64,000 bases of DNA from Erpobdella octoculata (taxonomy: Eukaryota > Annelida > Clitellata > Hirudinida > Erpobdellidae). Made by a program: the position numbers and the translations under genes. Positions 1 through 9,539 of this stretch are shown piece after piece. The stretch covers positions 30,130,117-30,194,116 of the forward strand of contig OZ022238.1 in assembly GCA_963978895.1 (NCBI GenBank), given 5' to 3'. Within the stretch, counting starts at the first letter, position 1, and each line of letters starts with the position of its first letter. The notes under the pieces were generated by a model that saw nothing but the letters and a program-made list of their open reading frames with translations, was not told the DNA's origin and did not search any database.

Positions 1-90
1 GAAAGCAAGCGGGGAAGGAAACCTGAGCGAGAGAGACATACATTAGAAAAACCTCTAAAAACCCCGGGCAACGCCGGGCACCCCCGCTAG
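1..90 (+). mobile_element. Helitron 3' terminus (fragment)
   Basis: The last bases before position 90 have the form of a Helitron 3' end: a GC-rich hairpin (CCCGG, loop GCAACG, CCGGG at about 64-78), a short spacer, then CTAG at 87-90 followed by T. Helitrons end in CTRR and insert between A and T. The same terminus closes the larger copies at 25885-30746, 34464-35625 and 48730-50627. Only the end of this copy is inside the window. Confidence 0.75.
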
Positions 91-124
91 TTATTAATAA
101 ATAAAATTTAAAAAAAATCTAAAT

Positions 125-480
125 TTTTCGTTAACATTTATTTAAAAACAAGCTTAAGCCTGTCGGACAGTAACAGGACGATTCGCACCCTGGACGATTC
201 GCCCCCCCCCCCCTAGACGATTCGCCCCCTGGTCGATTCGCACTCTGGACGGTTCGCCCTCTGGTCGATTCGCACCCTGGACGATTTGCCCCCTGGTCGA
301 TTCGCACTCTGGACGTTTCGCCCCCTGGTCGATTCACCCCTGGTCGATTCGCACTCTAGACGATTCGTCCCCTGGACCATTCGCCCCCTGGTTGACTGTC
401 TATTAGATTTAAATATTTTTTTTATTATTTCTACCACGTTTTTCTTGACTTGCTTTCTTGTCTGTCTGTTTGTTTGTCTA
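125..480 (-). repeat. Dispersed repeat with 32-bp minisatellite
   Basis: Positions about 170-395 are diverged tandem copies of a unit of about 32 bp built from two half-units (GATTCGCACTCTGGAC and GGTTCGCCCTCTGGTC types). A C-run lies at 201-213. The flanks, including CTACCACGTTTTTCTTGAC near 432, recur in reverse orientation at 23125-23460. This is therefore a dispersed repeat family with an internal minisatellite. Apparent reading frames here are periodic artefacts. Confidence 0.65.
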
Positions 481-481
481 A

Positions 482-483
482 GG

Positions 484-567
<84 letters not shown>
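482..567. repeat. (TA)n microsatellite
   Basis: Uninterrupted TA dinucleotides directly upstream of the SINE at 568. Confidence 0.95.
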
Positions 568-568
<1 letters not shown>

Positions 569-785
569 CGCTGGTGGCAGAGCGGTAGAGCGCTCGCCTG
601 TTGATCGTTAGGTCGGCAGTTCAAGCCTCACCTGCGTCACCAGCGTAACTCCCTTAGGCAAGGAGTTCACTCGCATTGCTTTCTCATGTCTATGAAAATA
701 GCGTGTTCTTCGAAGTTTCCGACCCAAAGGAACCTTCGTAAGCGCCTCTGACTTATCTGGCGCTATATAAATTCATCATTATTAT

Positions 786-797
<12 letters not shown>
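568..797 (+). mobile_element. tRNA-derived SINE
   Basis: The head resembles a tRNA gene: an A-box-like TGGCAGAGCGGTAGAGCG near 575 and a B-box-like GGCAGTTCAAGCC near 614, with ends (CGCTGGTG and CACCAGCG) that can pair as an acceptor stem. A non-tRNA body follows, ending in GCGCTATATAAATT and an ATT-rich tail. About 130 bp of the head recurs inverted at 44955-45092 with a different tail. It is a SINE rather than a functional tRNA gene. Confidence 0.8.

Positions 798-860
<63 letters not shown>
790..860. repeat. (TA)n microsatellite at left edge of PLE array
   Basis: Pure TA tract that abuts the truncated left end of the Penelope-like array. A matching tract abuts the right end at 20292, so the array may lie inside a single (TA)n target. 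Confidence 0.9.
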
Positions 861-865
<5 letters not shown>

Positions 866-1171
866 ACAATATTTGGGTATCAAATTCTCGCATAAACACG
901 CTCTATTAAATGCTACGGCCCATTTTCTACAACACCATTTCTTTACTACTGCTTCAAACCGTCTAAATTTTCTTCCCGAATTAACTACACAGTCAACAGT
1001 ACACAAAACTTTATTGTCACAAGGGGTTGACCGGCCGGTTTCGGCTTTATCCATCTTCAGAACCCCTATAATAATGTAAGGAAAATCAATGTATAGAATA
1101 TTAGACGAAAGCCGAATATATAAAGATAGAGAAACACTAATAAAACCATTCGAATATGAAACTAAAAACAT
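861..1171 (-). pseudogene. PLE 5' fragment (ORF residues 1-104 only)
   Basis: Carries only the first 104 codons of the PLE frame, then runs into (TA)n at 860. Its sequence matches the 5' part of the full units, including the hammerhead at 1023-1066. It represents the downstream partial repeat (pLTR) that ends the array, not a working gene. Confidence 0.9.
1023..1066 (-). ncRNA. Hammerhead ribozyme motif (left partial unit)
   Basis: Same 44-nt motif as in the full units (described at 5033-5076), here in the leader fragment at the left end of the array. Confidence 0.8.
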
Positions 1172-1578
1172 AAAATTCTAAACACATACCAGCGATACAA
1201 CTTTCATTAAAACCAACGCTACGACACTACAACAGCTAACGAAACTGTTTACGTATAACTCACCTTGGAACAGGTGCACAGAATTTACAGGTACATTATT
1301 TATATTTAAACTTACTAAAAGACAATACGGTAATTTCGACAGCAAATCAAAGTAGCAAAAATAAAGTTTCATCCCGTGACCATAAAACGAGAGAATAAAG
1401 TAAACCAGAATTAAATTAAAACAGAAATGAAATAAACCAGAAATAAAATTAAAATAAATTAAGAATTAAAAAATAAAAAAATAAAAATAAAAAGAGAAAA
1501 TAAAAAGAAATGATTAAACCAAAATTAAAATAAACAAGAAATAAAATTAAAATATAATAGCTGATAAGGTCGTTAGAA
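1172..1578 (-). other. PLE inter-ORF region (pLTR/leader), subtype A
   Basis: Lies between the stop codon of unit 1 and the start of the left fragment. It holds an A/T-rich low-complexity tract (about 1375-1560 on the plus strand), a conserved stretch containing a consensus splice donor GTGAGT (minus strand, about 1258-1263) and an acceptor just upstream of the reading frame. It is expected to carry promoter and 3'-end signals, but no defined element could be pinned down. Confidence 0.6.
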
Positions 1579-4500
1579 CTAGCGTCGGACACGACGCACC
1601 GTTATATTACCATGATCCACCAAATGTGCAAACGGCAAAACCACATCACCACCATCATCATTCGCCAACCCACCAACATCAACACAAACCTCATCATGGC
1701 GGTTAATACAACAATCACCAACATCGACGTCAAGTCTCGCAACCCCTTCAAAGACATCATCAGACTCAGCAACACAACACTCACAAGAAGCATTGTCTAC
1801 AACAATACCACAGCCTGCATCTCCATCACCAACCCCCACATCACCACACTCACGACCATCAAGACAATCAACATAAGCACAATTAACGCTATCATCATCA
1901 CCAAAATCATCAGAATCAACAGTGATATGCGAAGGCATAAGTTTTTTAGCCTGCTGATGACGATCATTATCAAGATTTTCTGAGCTCCGCGGAAATTCAA
2001 CGGTTGAATTCTGAATCGGAAGAACTGAAACTTCCACCGGCGACGCCAGATTTTTCTCCGCCGAACTTCGAATCGGAAGAACTGAAACTCCCACCGGCGA
2101 CATCAGATTTTCCTCCGTTGAGATAACCACTTCTGTGAGATCTTTGGTAGTGAAGACATCGGTACCACCTGTTCTTGGTATGTCTTTATCTATTAGGACA
2201 AACTGTGGAGGGATACAAGACCTGGCCGCCATGCACGTGCTTTGACAACGCGTACGCATTTCTGATGAGACCTCAGGTTTAGAACTCTTAACACAGAGAA
2301 CATATGTTGTTACTGGAGAGGATCTCTCATTTGCTGTACTGGATTTTCTTGCTATGCACAAGCTTTGACTACGTTTATTTTTATCCGATGAGACTTTGAG
2401 TTTCGAACTTTTAACACAAGGATTAGATGCCACCACCGAAGAGGGCCCCGCATCTGTTGTACCGTCAGAGTTTGGTAGATTACAATCACCCGTTTCAGGA
2501 TAATCATCATTGGCTGGTAAACGCGACACATGCCCTAAGATAGCGGGATGCATATCAACTTTGGAAGGGTTACGAATGTGTTGTAAACAGGCTGGTGTCT
2601 TTCCCATCAAGCCACCTCCAAACAAATGTAAAGTACGTCCAAAACAGTCATCTTGTATATTAAGTGTAGGTCGTTTGGAGATAATATGGAGGGCTTCGCG
2701 AATCTTTAGACGACTAGCATCATTTTCACGATCAATGACAATTGTATTGTCAAGTAAGGTTTTTCTGGACAACCATATCTTATGAACCTTCAGAAAGTGA
2801 GAAGCAATATTTCCGCCTTGAATATGCATTGTGAGACGCCTAGATAATGTCGTTTGTGTCTGCCCAATGTAAACTTCTGGTGTACTATGATGATATGGGC
2901 ATGTAAATTGATAGATAACATTGGTAAGATGTAAGAAATCGGGACATCGACAGCTGTTGCGAATGATCATGTTATGGGATTTTTTATTTTTGTAATAAAC
3001 GTTGAAGTTAAATTTGTTTTTAATGGCATCCGCAACTTTCACATTTTCTGTGATAATTGATCGAATGATGTCTTCATCCAGTTTATAGTGGTCATGCATT
3101 TGGGCGCAATACAACAAGGAAATATCCTTAGTATTCTCACCAGCATCCGAAGGGTGTGCATTGGAAACCTTCCTGTCTAGGAAAGCCTTTAAAATGTCGT
3201 CAAACATAGTGTTTGTGTAGTTATTATTGATGAGGAGAGCTTTATTGCGTTTAATATCGGCATGAAACATCTCCCACGTAGCTGAGATCTCATAAGCTCT
3301 AGATATGAAATTAAAGACGACACTCCTCTTGTATCTGTCAGGACAGAAACCAGCGCCATTCATACATGTGTCTTCTTTGGAAGGTTTGACAAAGACCTCA
3401 TGTGCAAGACCTGATGAAGTTTGCGTGACAAGAACGTCTAGAAACGCAAGGCGTTGCTGAAAGTCACTCAGCTCAACAGTGAAGTTCAACACAGAGTTTT
3501 TATGGAGCGTATCCTTTATCTCATCCAACTGAGTCGTATCACGGCAGACAAGAAAAATGTCATCAACGTATCGAACGTATAATGGAGGCTTTTCTATTAT
3601 ACCGAAAGTTATTTCTTCCAGATGCCCCATATAAAAGTTGGCGAAAAGTGGACCAAGAGGAGAACCCATTGCAACCCCATCAATCTGGACAAATAGTTGA
3701 CCTCTAGGATCTTGAAAAGGTAATTCCTTTGTACACAGTCGAAGCAACTGTGCTAAAGTTCCCTCTGGAATCAAAAGTGTATGTGGAATATTGTTATGGT
3801 ATACCCGTTGAAGAATTATATTAATTGTGGCATCAACTGGAACAGACGTAAACAGACTAGTGACGTCAAGAGAAGCAAGAACGCCTTGCAACTGCCGGTG
3901 TCCTTTAATGAGGTTGACAAATTCAAATGACGACTTGACGGTGTATGTATTTGGACAATATGGAGATAAGATAGACACCAGGAATTTAGCTATACTGTAC
4001 GTGGGTGTCGGACATTGTGAAATGATCGGCCTGAGGGGACATCCTTCTTTATGCGTTTTAATATTTCCATAAATGTACCCAGGGGAGAAATCACCAATGA
4101 TCTGCTTGAGGCCGCTATGTGGGTCATTAGCGACAACCTCTGCAATGAGACGATTAGCTTTCACTTTAATATCTTGTGTAGGATTCTTGGAGATTTTCTG
4201 AAACTTTGTATTGTCTGCGAGGATTTCGTCTAGCTTGTGCAAATAATCCAGTGTGTCGAGAATGACGTACGAGTTGGATTTATCAGATTTTTTAATTACT
4301 ATATCTGAGTTCTTTCTCAATGAAGCAGCTGCACGAACCAAATCAGTAGCCATCTTTTTACGTGTATTTCGATGTTTGCAGCCTTCTGCCTTCAGTAAAG
4401 TACCTAATCTGTCTGTAACTTTCAATTTGCCATTCACCACATATGATTCAATCTGACGATACAACACCTCTAGTTCGACCTGTTTCTTTAAAGGGTCATA

Positions 4501-5181
4501 TTTATCTGGTACATGGCAGTTATAACCCAACTCTAAAAATTTAACTTCGTTTTCGGTGGGAACATATTTTGACAAGTTGACAAAGTGACTGACATTCTCT
4601 TTAAGTAGAAAAGAAGATCCGTATAGGTTAGAGAGTTTGTTCATTATGATCGCTTTTTTCCGAGAGTCGTATCTGTCAATGATATCGCTGATGTGTTGCA
4701 GCAAAAAACGTTTAGAACGATCATCAGAAACTTCAAAAAGCAACAACTCTTTCTTTTTAAGCAACTTTGCATTCAAAACTTCTAGTTCGTTTATGGCACG
4801 ATTCAATTCTCTTTCAATAACTACGCGAGCATACGAAAGAGAGTTACGTTGGTCTGAGCGCCTATATCTATTTTGACAATATTTGGGTATCAAATTCTCG
4901 CATAAACACGCTCTATTAAATGCTACGGCCCATTTTCTACAACACCATTTCTTTACTACTGCTTCAAACCGTCTAAATTTTCTTCCCGAATTAACTACAC
5001 AGTCAACAGTACACAAAACTTTATTGTCACAAGGGGTTGACCGGCCGGTTTCGGCTTTATCCATCTTCAGAACCCCTATAATAATGTAAGGAAAATCAAT
5101 GTATAGAATATTAGACGAAAGCCGAATATATAAAGATAGAGAAACACTAATAAAACCATTCGAATATGAAACTAAAAACAT
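1579..5181 (-). CDS. PLE polyprotein: RT + GIY-YIG endonuclease, unit 1
   Basis: Single open frame of 1200 residues. Reverse transcriptase lies roughly at residues 360-600: ASLDVTSLF (motif A, D439), DGVAMGSPLGP (501-511) and YVDD (538-541). A Cys pair (C744, C746) and C761 precede a GIY-YIG nuclease at about 768-842, with VYIG at 770-773, an Arg pair near 781, E829 and N841. This order (RT, Cys-rich linker, GIY-YIG) defines EN-positive PLEs, which prime reverse transcription at a nicked target. After residue 850 comes an unrecognised Ser/Cys/Asp-rich extension of about 350 residues with internal duplications. M40 (position 5064), inside the hammerhead, is the likelier start; M1 lies within a possible intron. 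Unit-specific change: N646 where other units have I. Confidence 0.93.
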   Translation of the reverse strand: MFLVSYSNGFISVSLSLYIRLSSNILYIDFPYIIIGVLKMDKAETGRSTPCDNKVLCTVDCVVNSGRKFRRFEAVVKKWCCRKWAVAFNRACLCENLIPKYCQNRYRRSDQRNSLSYARVVIERELNRAINELEVLNAKLLKKKELLLFEVSDDRSKRFLLQHISDIIDRYDSRKKAIIMNKLSNLYGSSFLLKENVSHFVNLSKYVPTENEVKFLELGYNCHVPDKYDPLKKQVELEVLYRQIESYVVNGKLKVTDRLGTLLKAEGCKHRNTRKKMATDLVRAAASLRKNSDIVIKKSDKSNSYVILDTLDYLHKLDEILADNTKFQKISKNPTQDIKVKANRLIAEVVANDPHSGLKQIIGDFSPGYIYGNIKTHKEGCPLRPIISQCPTPTYSIAKFLVSILSPYCPNTYTVKSSFEFVNLIKGHRQLQGVLASLDVTSLFTSVPVDATINIILQRVYHNNIPHTLLIPEGTLAQLLRLCTKELPFQDPRGQLFVQIDGVAMGSPLGPLFANFYMGHLEEITFGIIEKPPLYVRYVDDIFLVCRDTTQLDEIKDTLHKNSVLNFTVELSDFQQRLAFLDVLVTQTSSGLAHEVFVKPSKEDTCMNGAGFCPDRYKRSVVFNFISRAYEISATWEMFHADIKRNKALLINNNYTNTMFDDILKAFLDRKVSNAHPSDAGENTKDISLLYCAQMHDHYKLDEDIIRSIITENVKVADAIKNKFNFNVYYKNKKSHNMIIRNSCRCPDFLHLTNVIYQFTCPYHHSTPEVYIGQTQTTLSRRLTMHIQGGNIASHFLKVHKIWLSRKTLLDNTIVIDRENDASRLKIREALHIISKRPTLNIQDDCFGRTLHLFGGGLMGKTPACLQHIRNPSKVDMHPAILGHVSRLPANDDYPETGDCNLPNSDGTTDAGPSSVVASNPCVKSSKLKVSSDKNKRSQSLCIARKSSTANERSSPVTTYVLCVKSSKPEVSSEMRTRCQSTCMAARSCIPPQFVLIDKDIPRTGGTDVFTTKDLTEVVISTEENLMSPVGVSVLPIRSSAEKNLASPVEVSVLPIQNSTVEFPRSSENLDNDRHQQAKKLMPSHITVDSDDFGDDDSVNCAYVDCLDGRECGDVGVGDGDAGCGIVVDNASCECCVAESDDVFEGVARLDVDVGDCCINRHDEVCVDVGGLANDDGGDVVLPFAHLVDHGNITVRRVRR
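5033..5076 (-). ncRNA. Hammerhead ribozyme motif, PLE unit 1
   Basis: Read on the minus strand: stem I GGGGTT/AACCCC (6 bp), core CTGAAGA, short stem II (GG...CC with an unpaired U before it), core GAAA, stem III as the palindrome ACCGGCCGGT with no loop, and C as the cleavage-site base. All invariant hammerhead core positions are present. A minimal loop-less stem III is typical of PLE hammerheads, which are thought to act as dimers. The ATG of MDKA lies within stem II. Identified by eye; not folded. Confidence 0.85.
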
Positions 5182-5593
5182 AAAATTCTAAACACATACC
5201 AGCGATACAACTTTCATTAAAACCAACGCTACGACACTACAACAGCTAACGAAACTGTTTACGTATAACTCACCTTGGAACAGGTGCACAGAATTTACAG
5301 GTACATTATTTATATTTAAACTTACTAAAAGACAATACGGTAATTTCGACAGCAAATCAAAGTAGCAAAAATAAAGTTTCATCCCGTGACCATAAAACGA
5401 GAGAATAAAGTAAACCAGAATTAAATTAAAACAGAAATGAAATAAACCAGAAATAAAATTAAAATAAAATAAATTAAGAATTAAAAAATAAAAAAATAAA
5501 AAGAAAAAGAGAAAATAAAAAGAAATGATTAAACCAAAATTAAAATAAACAAGAAATAAAATTAAAATATAATAGCTGATAAGGTCGTTAGAA
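5182..5593 (-). other. PLE inter-ORF region, subtype B, with possible 5' intron
   Basis: Upstream of unit 1's frame and downstream of unit 2's stop. It has the longer variant of the A/T-rich tract (5 bp more). On the minus strand CCAAG|GTGAGT (donor at about 5273) and TTTATGTTTTTAG (acceptor at about 5172) bound a potential intron of about 102 bp. Removing it would delete the first ATG (5181) and leave the ATG at 5064. Penelope elements are known to carry small 5' introns that survive transposition; splicing here is inference. Confidence 0.5.
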
Positions 5594-8500
5594 CTAGCGT
5601 CGGACACGACGCACCGTTATATTACCATGATCCACCAAATGTGCAAACGGCAAAACCACATCACCACCATCATCATTCGCCAACCCACCAACATCAACAC
5701 AAACCTCATCATGGCGGTTAATACAACAATCACCAACATCGACGTCAAGTCTCGCAACCCCTTCAAAGACATCATCAGACTCAGCAACACAACACTCACG
5801 ACCATCAAGACAATCAACATAAGCACAATTAACGCTATCATCATCACCAAAATCATCAGAATCAACAGTGATATGCGAAGGCATAAGTTTTTTAGCCTGC
5901 TGATGACGATCATTATCAAGATTTTCTGAGCTCCGCGGAAATTCAACGGTTGAATTCTGAATCGGAAGAACTGAAACTTCCACCGGCGACGCCAGATTTT
6001 TCTCCGCCGAACTTCGAATCGGAAGAACTGAAACTCCCACCGGCGACATCAGATTTTCCTCCGTTGAGATAACCACTTCTGTGAGATCTTTGGTAGTGAA
6101 GACATCGGTACCACCTGTTCTTGGTATGTCTTTATCTATTAGGACAAACTGTGGAGGGATACAAGACCTGGCCGCCATGCACGTGCTTTGACAACGCGTA
6201 CGCATTTCTGATGAGACCTCAGGTTTAGAACTCTTAACACAGAGAACATATGTTGTTACTGGAGAGGATCTCTCATTTGCTGTACTGGATTTTCTTGCTA
6301 TGCACAAGCTTTGACTACGTTTATTTTTATCCGATGAGACTTTGAGTTTCGAACTTTTAACACAAGGATTAGATGCCACCACCGAAGAGGGCCCCGCATC
6401 TGTTGTACCGTCAGAGTTTGGTAGATTACAATCACCCGTTTCAGGATAATCATCATTGGCTGGTAAACGCGACACATGCCCTAAGATAGCGGGATGCATA
6501 TCAACTTTGGAAGGGTTACGAATGTGTTGTAAACAGGCTGGTGTCTTTCCCATCAAGCCACCTCCAAACAAATGTAAAGTACGTCCAAAACAGTCATCTT
6601 GTATATTAAGTGTAGGTCGTTTGGAGATAATATGGAGGGCTTCGCGAATCTTTAGACGACTAGCATCATTTTCACGATCAATGACAATTGTATTGTCAAG
6701 TAAGGTTTTTCTGGACAACCATATCTTATGAACCTTCAGAAAGTGAGAAGCAATATTTCCGCCTTGAATATGCATTGTGAGACGCCTAGATAATGTCGTT
6801 TGTGTCTGCCCAATGTAAACTTCTGGTGTACTATGATGATATGGGCATGTAAATTGATAGATAACATTGGTAAGATGTAAGAAATCGGGACATCGACAGC
6901 TGTTGCGAATGATCATGTTATGGGATTTTTTATTTTTGTAATAAACGTTGAAGTTAAATTTGTTTTTAATGGCATCCGCAACTTTCACATTTTCTGTGAT
7001 AATTGATCGAATGATGTCTTCATCCAGTTTATAGTGGTCATGCATTTGGGCGCAATACAACAAGGAAATATCCTTAGTATTCTCACCAGCATCCGAAGGG
7101 TGTGCATTGGAAACCTTCCTGTCTAGGAAAGCCTTTAAAATGTCGTCAAACATAGTGTTTGTGTAGTTATTATTGATGAGGAGAGCTTTAATGCGTTTAA
7201 TATCGGCATGAAACATCTCCCACGTAGCTGAGATCTCATAAGCTCTAGATATGAAATTAAAGACGACACTCCTCTTGTATCTGTCAGGACAGAAACCAGC
7301 GCCATTCATACATGTGTCTTCTTTGGAAGGTTTGACAAAGACCTCATGTGCAAGACCTGATGAAGTTTGCGTGACAAGAACGTCTAGAAACGCAAGGCGT
7401 TGCTGAAAGTCACTCAGCTCAACAGTGAAGTTCAACACAGAGTTTTTATGGAGCGTATCCTTTATCTCATCCAACTGAGTCGTATCACGGCAGACAAGAA
7501 AAATGTCATCAACGTATCGAACGTATAATGGAGGCTTTTCTATTATACCGAAAGTTATTTCTTCCAGATGCCCCATATAAAAGTTGGCGAAAAGTGGACC
7601 AAGAGGAGAACCCATTGCAACCCCATCAATCTGGACAAATAGTTGACCTCTAGGATCTTGAAAAGGTAATTCCTTTGTACACAGTCGAAGCAACTGTGCT
7701 AAAGTTCCCTCTGGAATCAAAAGTGTATGTGGAATATTGTTATGGTATACCCGTTGAAGAATTATATTAATTGTGGCATCAACTGGAACAGACGTAAACA
7801 GACTAGTGACGTCAAGAGAAGCAAGAACGCCTTGCAACTGCCGGTGTCCTTTAATGAGGTTGACAAATTCAAATGACGACTTGACGGTGTATGTATTTGG
7901 ACAATATGGAGATAAGATAGACACCAGGAATTTAGCTATACTGTACGTGGGTGTCGGACATTGTGAAATGATCGGCCTGAGGGGACATCCTTCTTTATGC
8001 GTTTTAATATTTCCATAAATGTACCCAGGGGAGAAATCACCAATGATCTGCTTGAGGCCGCTATGTGGGTCATTAGCGACAACCTCTGCAATGAGACGAT
8101 TAGCTTTCACTTTAATATCTTGTGTAGGATTCTTGGAGATTTTCTGAAACTTTGTATTGTCTGCGAGGATTTCGTCTAGCTTGTGCAAATAATCCAGTGT
8201 GTCGAGAATGACGTACGAGTTGGATTTATCAGATTTTTTAATTACTATATCTGAGTTCTTTCTCAATGAAGCAGCTGCACGAACCAAATCAGTAGCCATC
8301 TTTTTACGTGTATTTCGATGTTTGCAGCCTTCTGCCTTCAGTAAAGTACCTAATCTGTCTGTAACTTTCAATTTGCCATTCACCACATATGATTCAATCT
8401 GACGATACAACACCTCTAGTTCGACCTGTTTCTTTAAAGGGTCATATTTATCTGGTACATGGCAGTTATAACCCAACTCTAAAAATTTAACTTCGTTTTC

Positions 8501-9127
8501 GGTGGGAACATATTTTGACAAGTTGACAAAGTGACTGACATTCTCTTTAAGTAGAAAAGAAGATCCGTATAGGTTAGAGAGTTTGTTCATTATGATCGCT
8601 TTTTTCCGAGAGTCGTATCTGTCAATGATATCGCTGATGTGTTGCAGCAAAAAACGTTTAGAACGATCATCAGAAACTTCAAAAAGCAACAACTCTTTCT
8701 TTTTAAGCAACTTTGCATTCAAAACTTCTAGTTCGTTTATGGCACGATTCAATTCTCTTTCAATAACTACGCGAGCATACGAAAGAGAGTTACGTTGGTC
8801 TGAGCGCCTATATCTATTTTGACAATATTTGGGTATCAAATTCTCGCATAAACACGCTCTATTAAATGCTACGGCCCATTTTCTACAACACCATTTCTTT
8901 ACTACTGCTTCAAACCGTCTAAATTTTCTTCCCGAATTAACTACACAGTCAACAGTACACAAAACTTTATTGTCACAAGGGGTTGACCGGCCGGTTTCGG
9001 CTTTATCCATCTTCAGAACCCCTATAATAATGTAAGGAAAATCAATGTATAGAATATTAGACGAAAGCCGAATATATAAAGATAGAGAAACACTAATAAA
9101 ACCATTCGAATATGAAACTAAAAACAT
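5594..9127 (-). CDS. PLE polyprotein, unit 2 (1177 aa, subtype B)
   Basis: Same domains as unit 1: RT with YVDD, Cys linker, GIY-YIG, then the C-terminal extension. It lacks 23 residues (1113-1135 of the 1200-residue form). The missing 69 bp are bounded in the longer form by the direct repeat ACACTCAC, so slippage or end-joining deletion explains the short form. It has I at 646 and K at 143, and no frameshift or stop. Intact by reading; activity unknown. Confidence 0.93.
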   Translation of the reverse strand: MFLVSYSNGFISVSLSLYIRLSSNILYIDFPYIIIGVLKMDKAETGRSTPCDNKVLCTVDCVVNSGRKFRRFEAVVKKWCCRKWAVAFNRACLCENLIPKYCQNRYRRSDQRNSLSYARVVIERELNRAINELEVLNAKLLKKKELLLFEVSDDRSKRFLLQHISDIIDRYDSRKKAIIMNKLSNLYGSSFLLKENVSHFVNLSKYVPTENEVKFLELGYNCHVPDKYDPLKKQVELEVLYRQIESYVVNGKLKVTDRLGTLLKAEGCKHRNTRKKMATDLVRAAASLRKNSDIVIKKSDKSNSYVILDTLDYLHKLDEILADNTKFQKISKNPTQDIKVKANRLIAEVVANDPHSGLKQIIGDFSPGYIYGNIKTHKEGCPLRPIISQCPTPTYSIAKFLVSILSPYCPNTYTVKSSFEFVNLIKGHRQLQGVLASLDVTSLFTSVPVDATINIILQRVYHNNIPHTLLIPEGTLAQLLRLCTKELPFQDPRGQLFVQIDGVAMGSPLGPLFANFYMGHLEEITFGIIEKPPLYVRYVDDIFLVCRDTTQLDEIKDTLHKNSVLNFTVELSDFQQRLAFLDVLVTQTSSGLAHEVFVKPSKEDTCMNGAGFCPDRYKRSVVFNFISRAYEISATWEMFHADIKRIKALLINNNYTNTMFDDILKAFLDRKVSNAHPSDAGENTKDISLLYCAQMHDHYKLDEDIIRSIITENVKVADAIKNKFNFNVYYKNKKSHNMIIRNSCRCPDFLHLTNVIYQFTCPYHHSTPEVYIGQTQTTLSRRLTMHIQGGNIASHFLKVHKIWLSRKTLLDNTIVIDRENDASRLKIREALHIISKRPTLNIQDDCFGRTLHLFGGGLMGKTPACLQHIRNPSKVDMHPAILGHVSRLPANDDYPETGDCNLPNSDGTTDAGPSSVVASNPCVKSSKLKVSSDKNKRSQSLCIARKSSTANERSSPVTTYVLCVKSSKPEVSSEMRTRCQSTCMAARSCIPPQFVLIDKDIPRTGGTDVFTTKDLTEVVISTEENLMSPVGVSVLPIRSSAEKNLASPVEVSVLPIQNSTVEFPRSSENLDNDRHQQAKKLMPSHITVDSDDFGDDDSVNCAYVDCLDGRECCVAESDDVFEGVARLDVDVGDCCINRHDEVCVDVGGLANDDGGDVVLPFAHLVDHGNITVRRVRR
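8979..9022 (-). ncRNA. Hammerhead ribozyme motif, PLE unit 2
   Basis: Identical to the motif at 5033-5076, 3946 bp away, at the equivalent place over the MDKA start codon. Confidence 0.85.
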
Positions 9128-9539
9128 AAAATTCTAAACACATACCAGCGATACAACTTTCATTAAAACCAACGCTACGACACTACAACAGCTAACGAAA
9201 CTGTTTACGTATAACTCACCTTGGAACAGGTGCACAGAATTTACAGGTACATTATTTATATTTAAACTTACTAAAAGACAATACGGTAATTTCGACAGCA
9301 AATCAAAGTAGCAAAAATAAAGTTTCATCCCGTGACCATAAAACGAGAGAATAAAGTAAACCAGAATTAAATTAAAACAGAAATGAAATAAACCAGAAAT
9401 AAAATTAAAATAAAATAAATTAAGAATTAAAAAATAAAAAAATAAAAAGAAAAAGAGAAAATAAAAAGAAATGATTAAACCAAAATTAAAATAAACAAGA
9501 AATAAAATTAAAATATAATAGCTGATAAGGTCGTTAGAA
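9128..9539 (-). other. PLE inter-ORF region, subtype B
   Basis: Same as 5182-5593: long A/T tract variant and the same donor and acceptor signals. Confidence 0.55.

Noticed and set aside
1612..1983. Plus-strand frames opposite the PLE ORF (100-123 residues)
   Set aside because: They are antisense shadows of the Asp/Val-rich C-terminal tail and change with the 69-bp segment.
5188..5607. 139-residue hydrophobic frame in PLE spacers of subtype B
   Set aside because: Most of it is A/T-tract translation, it is broken by a 5-bp change in subtype A spacers, and it overlaps the putative intron.
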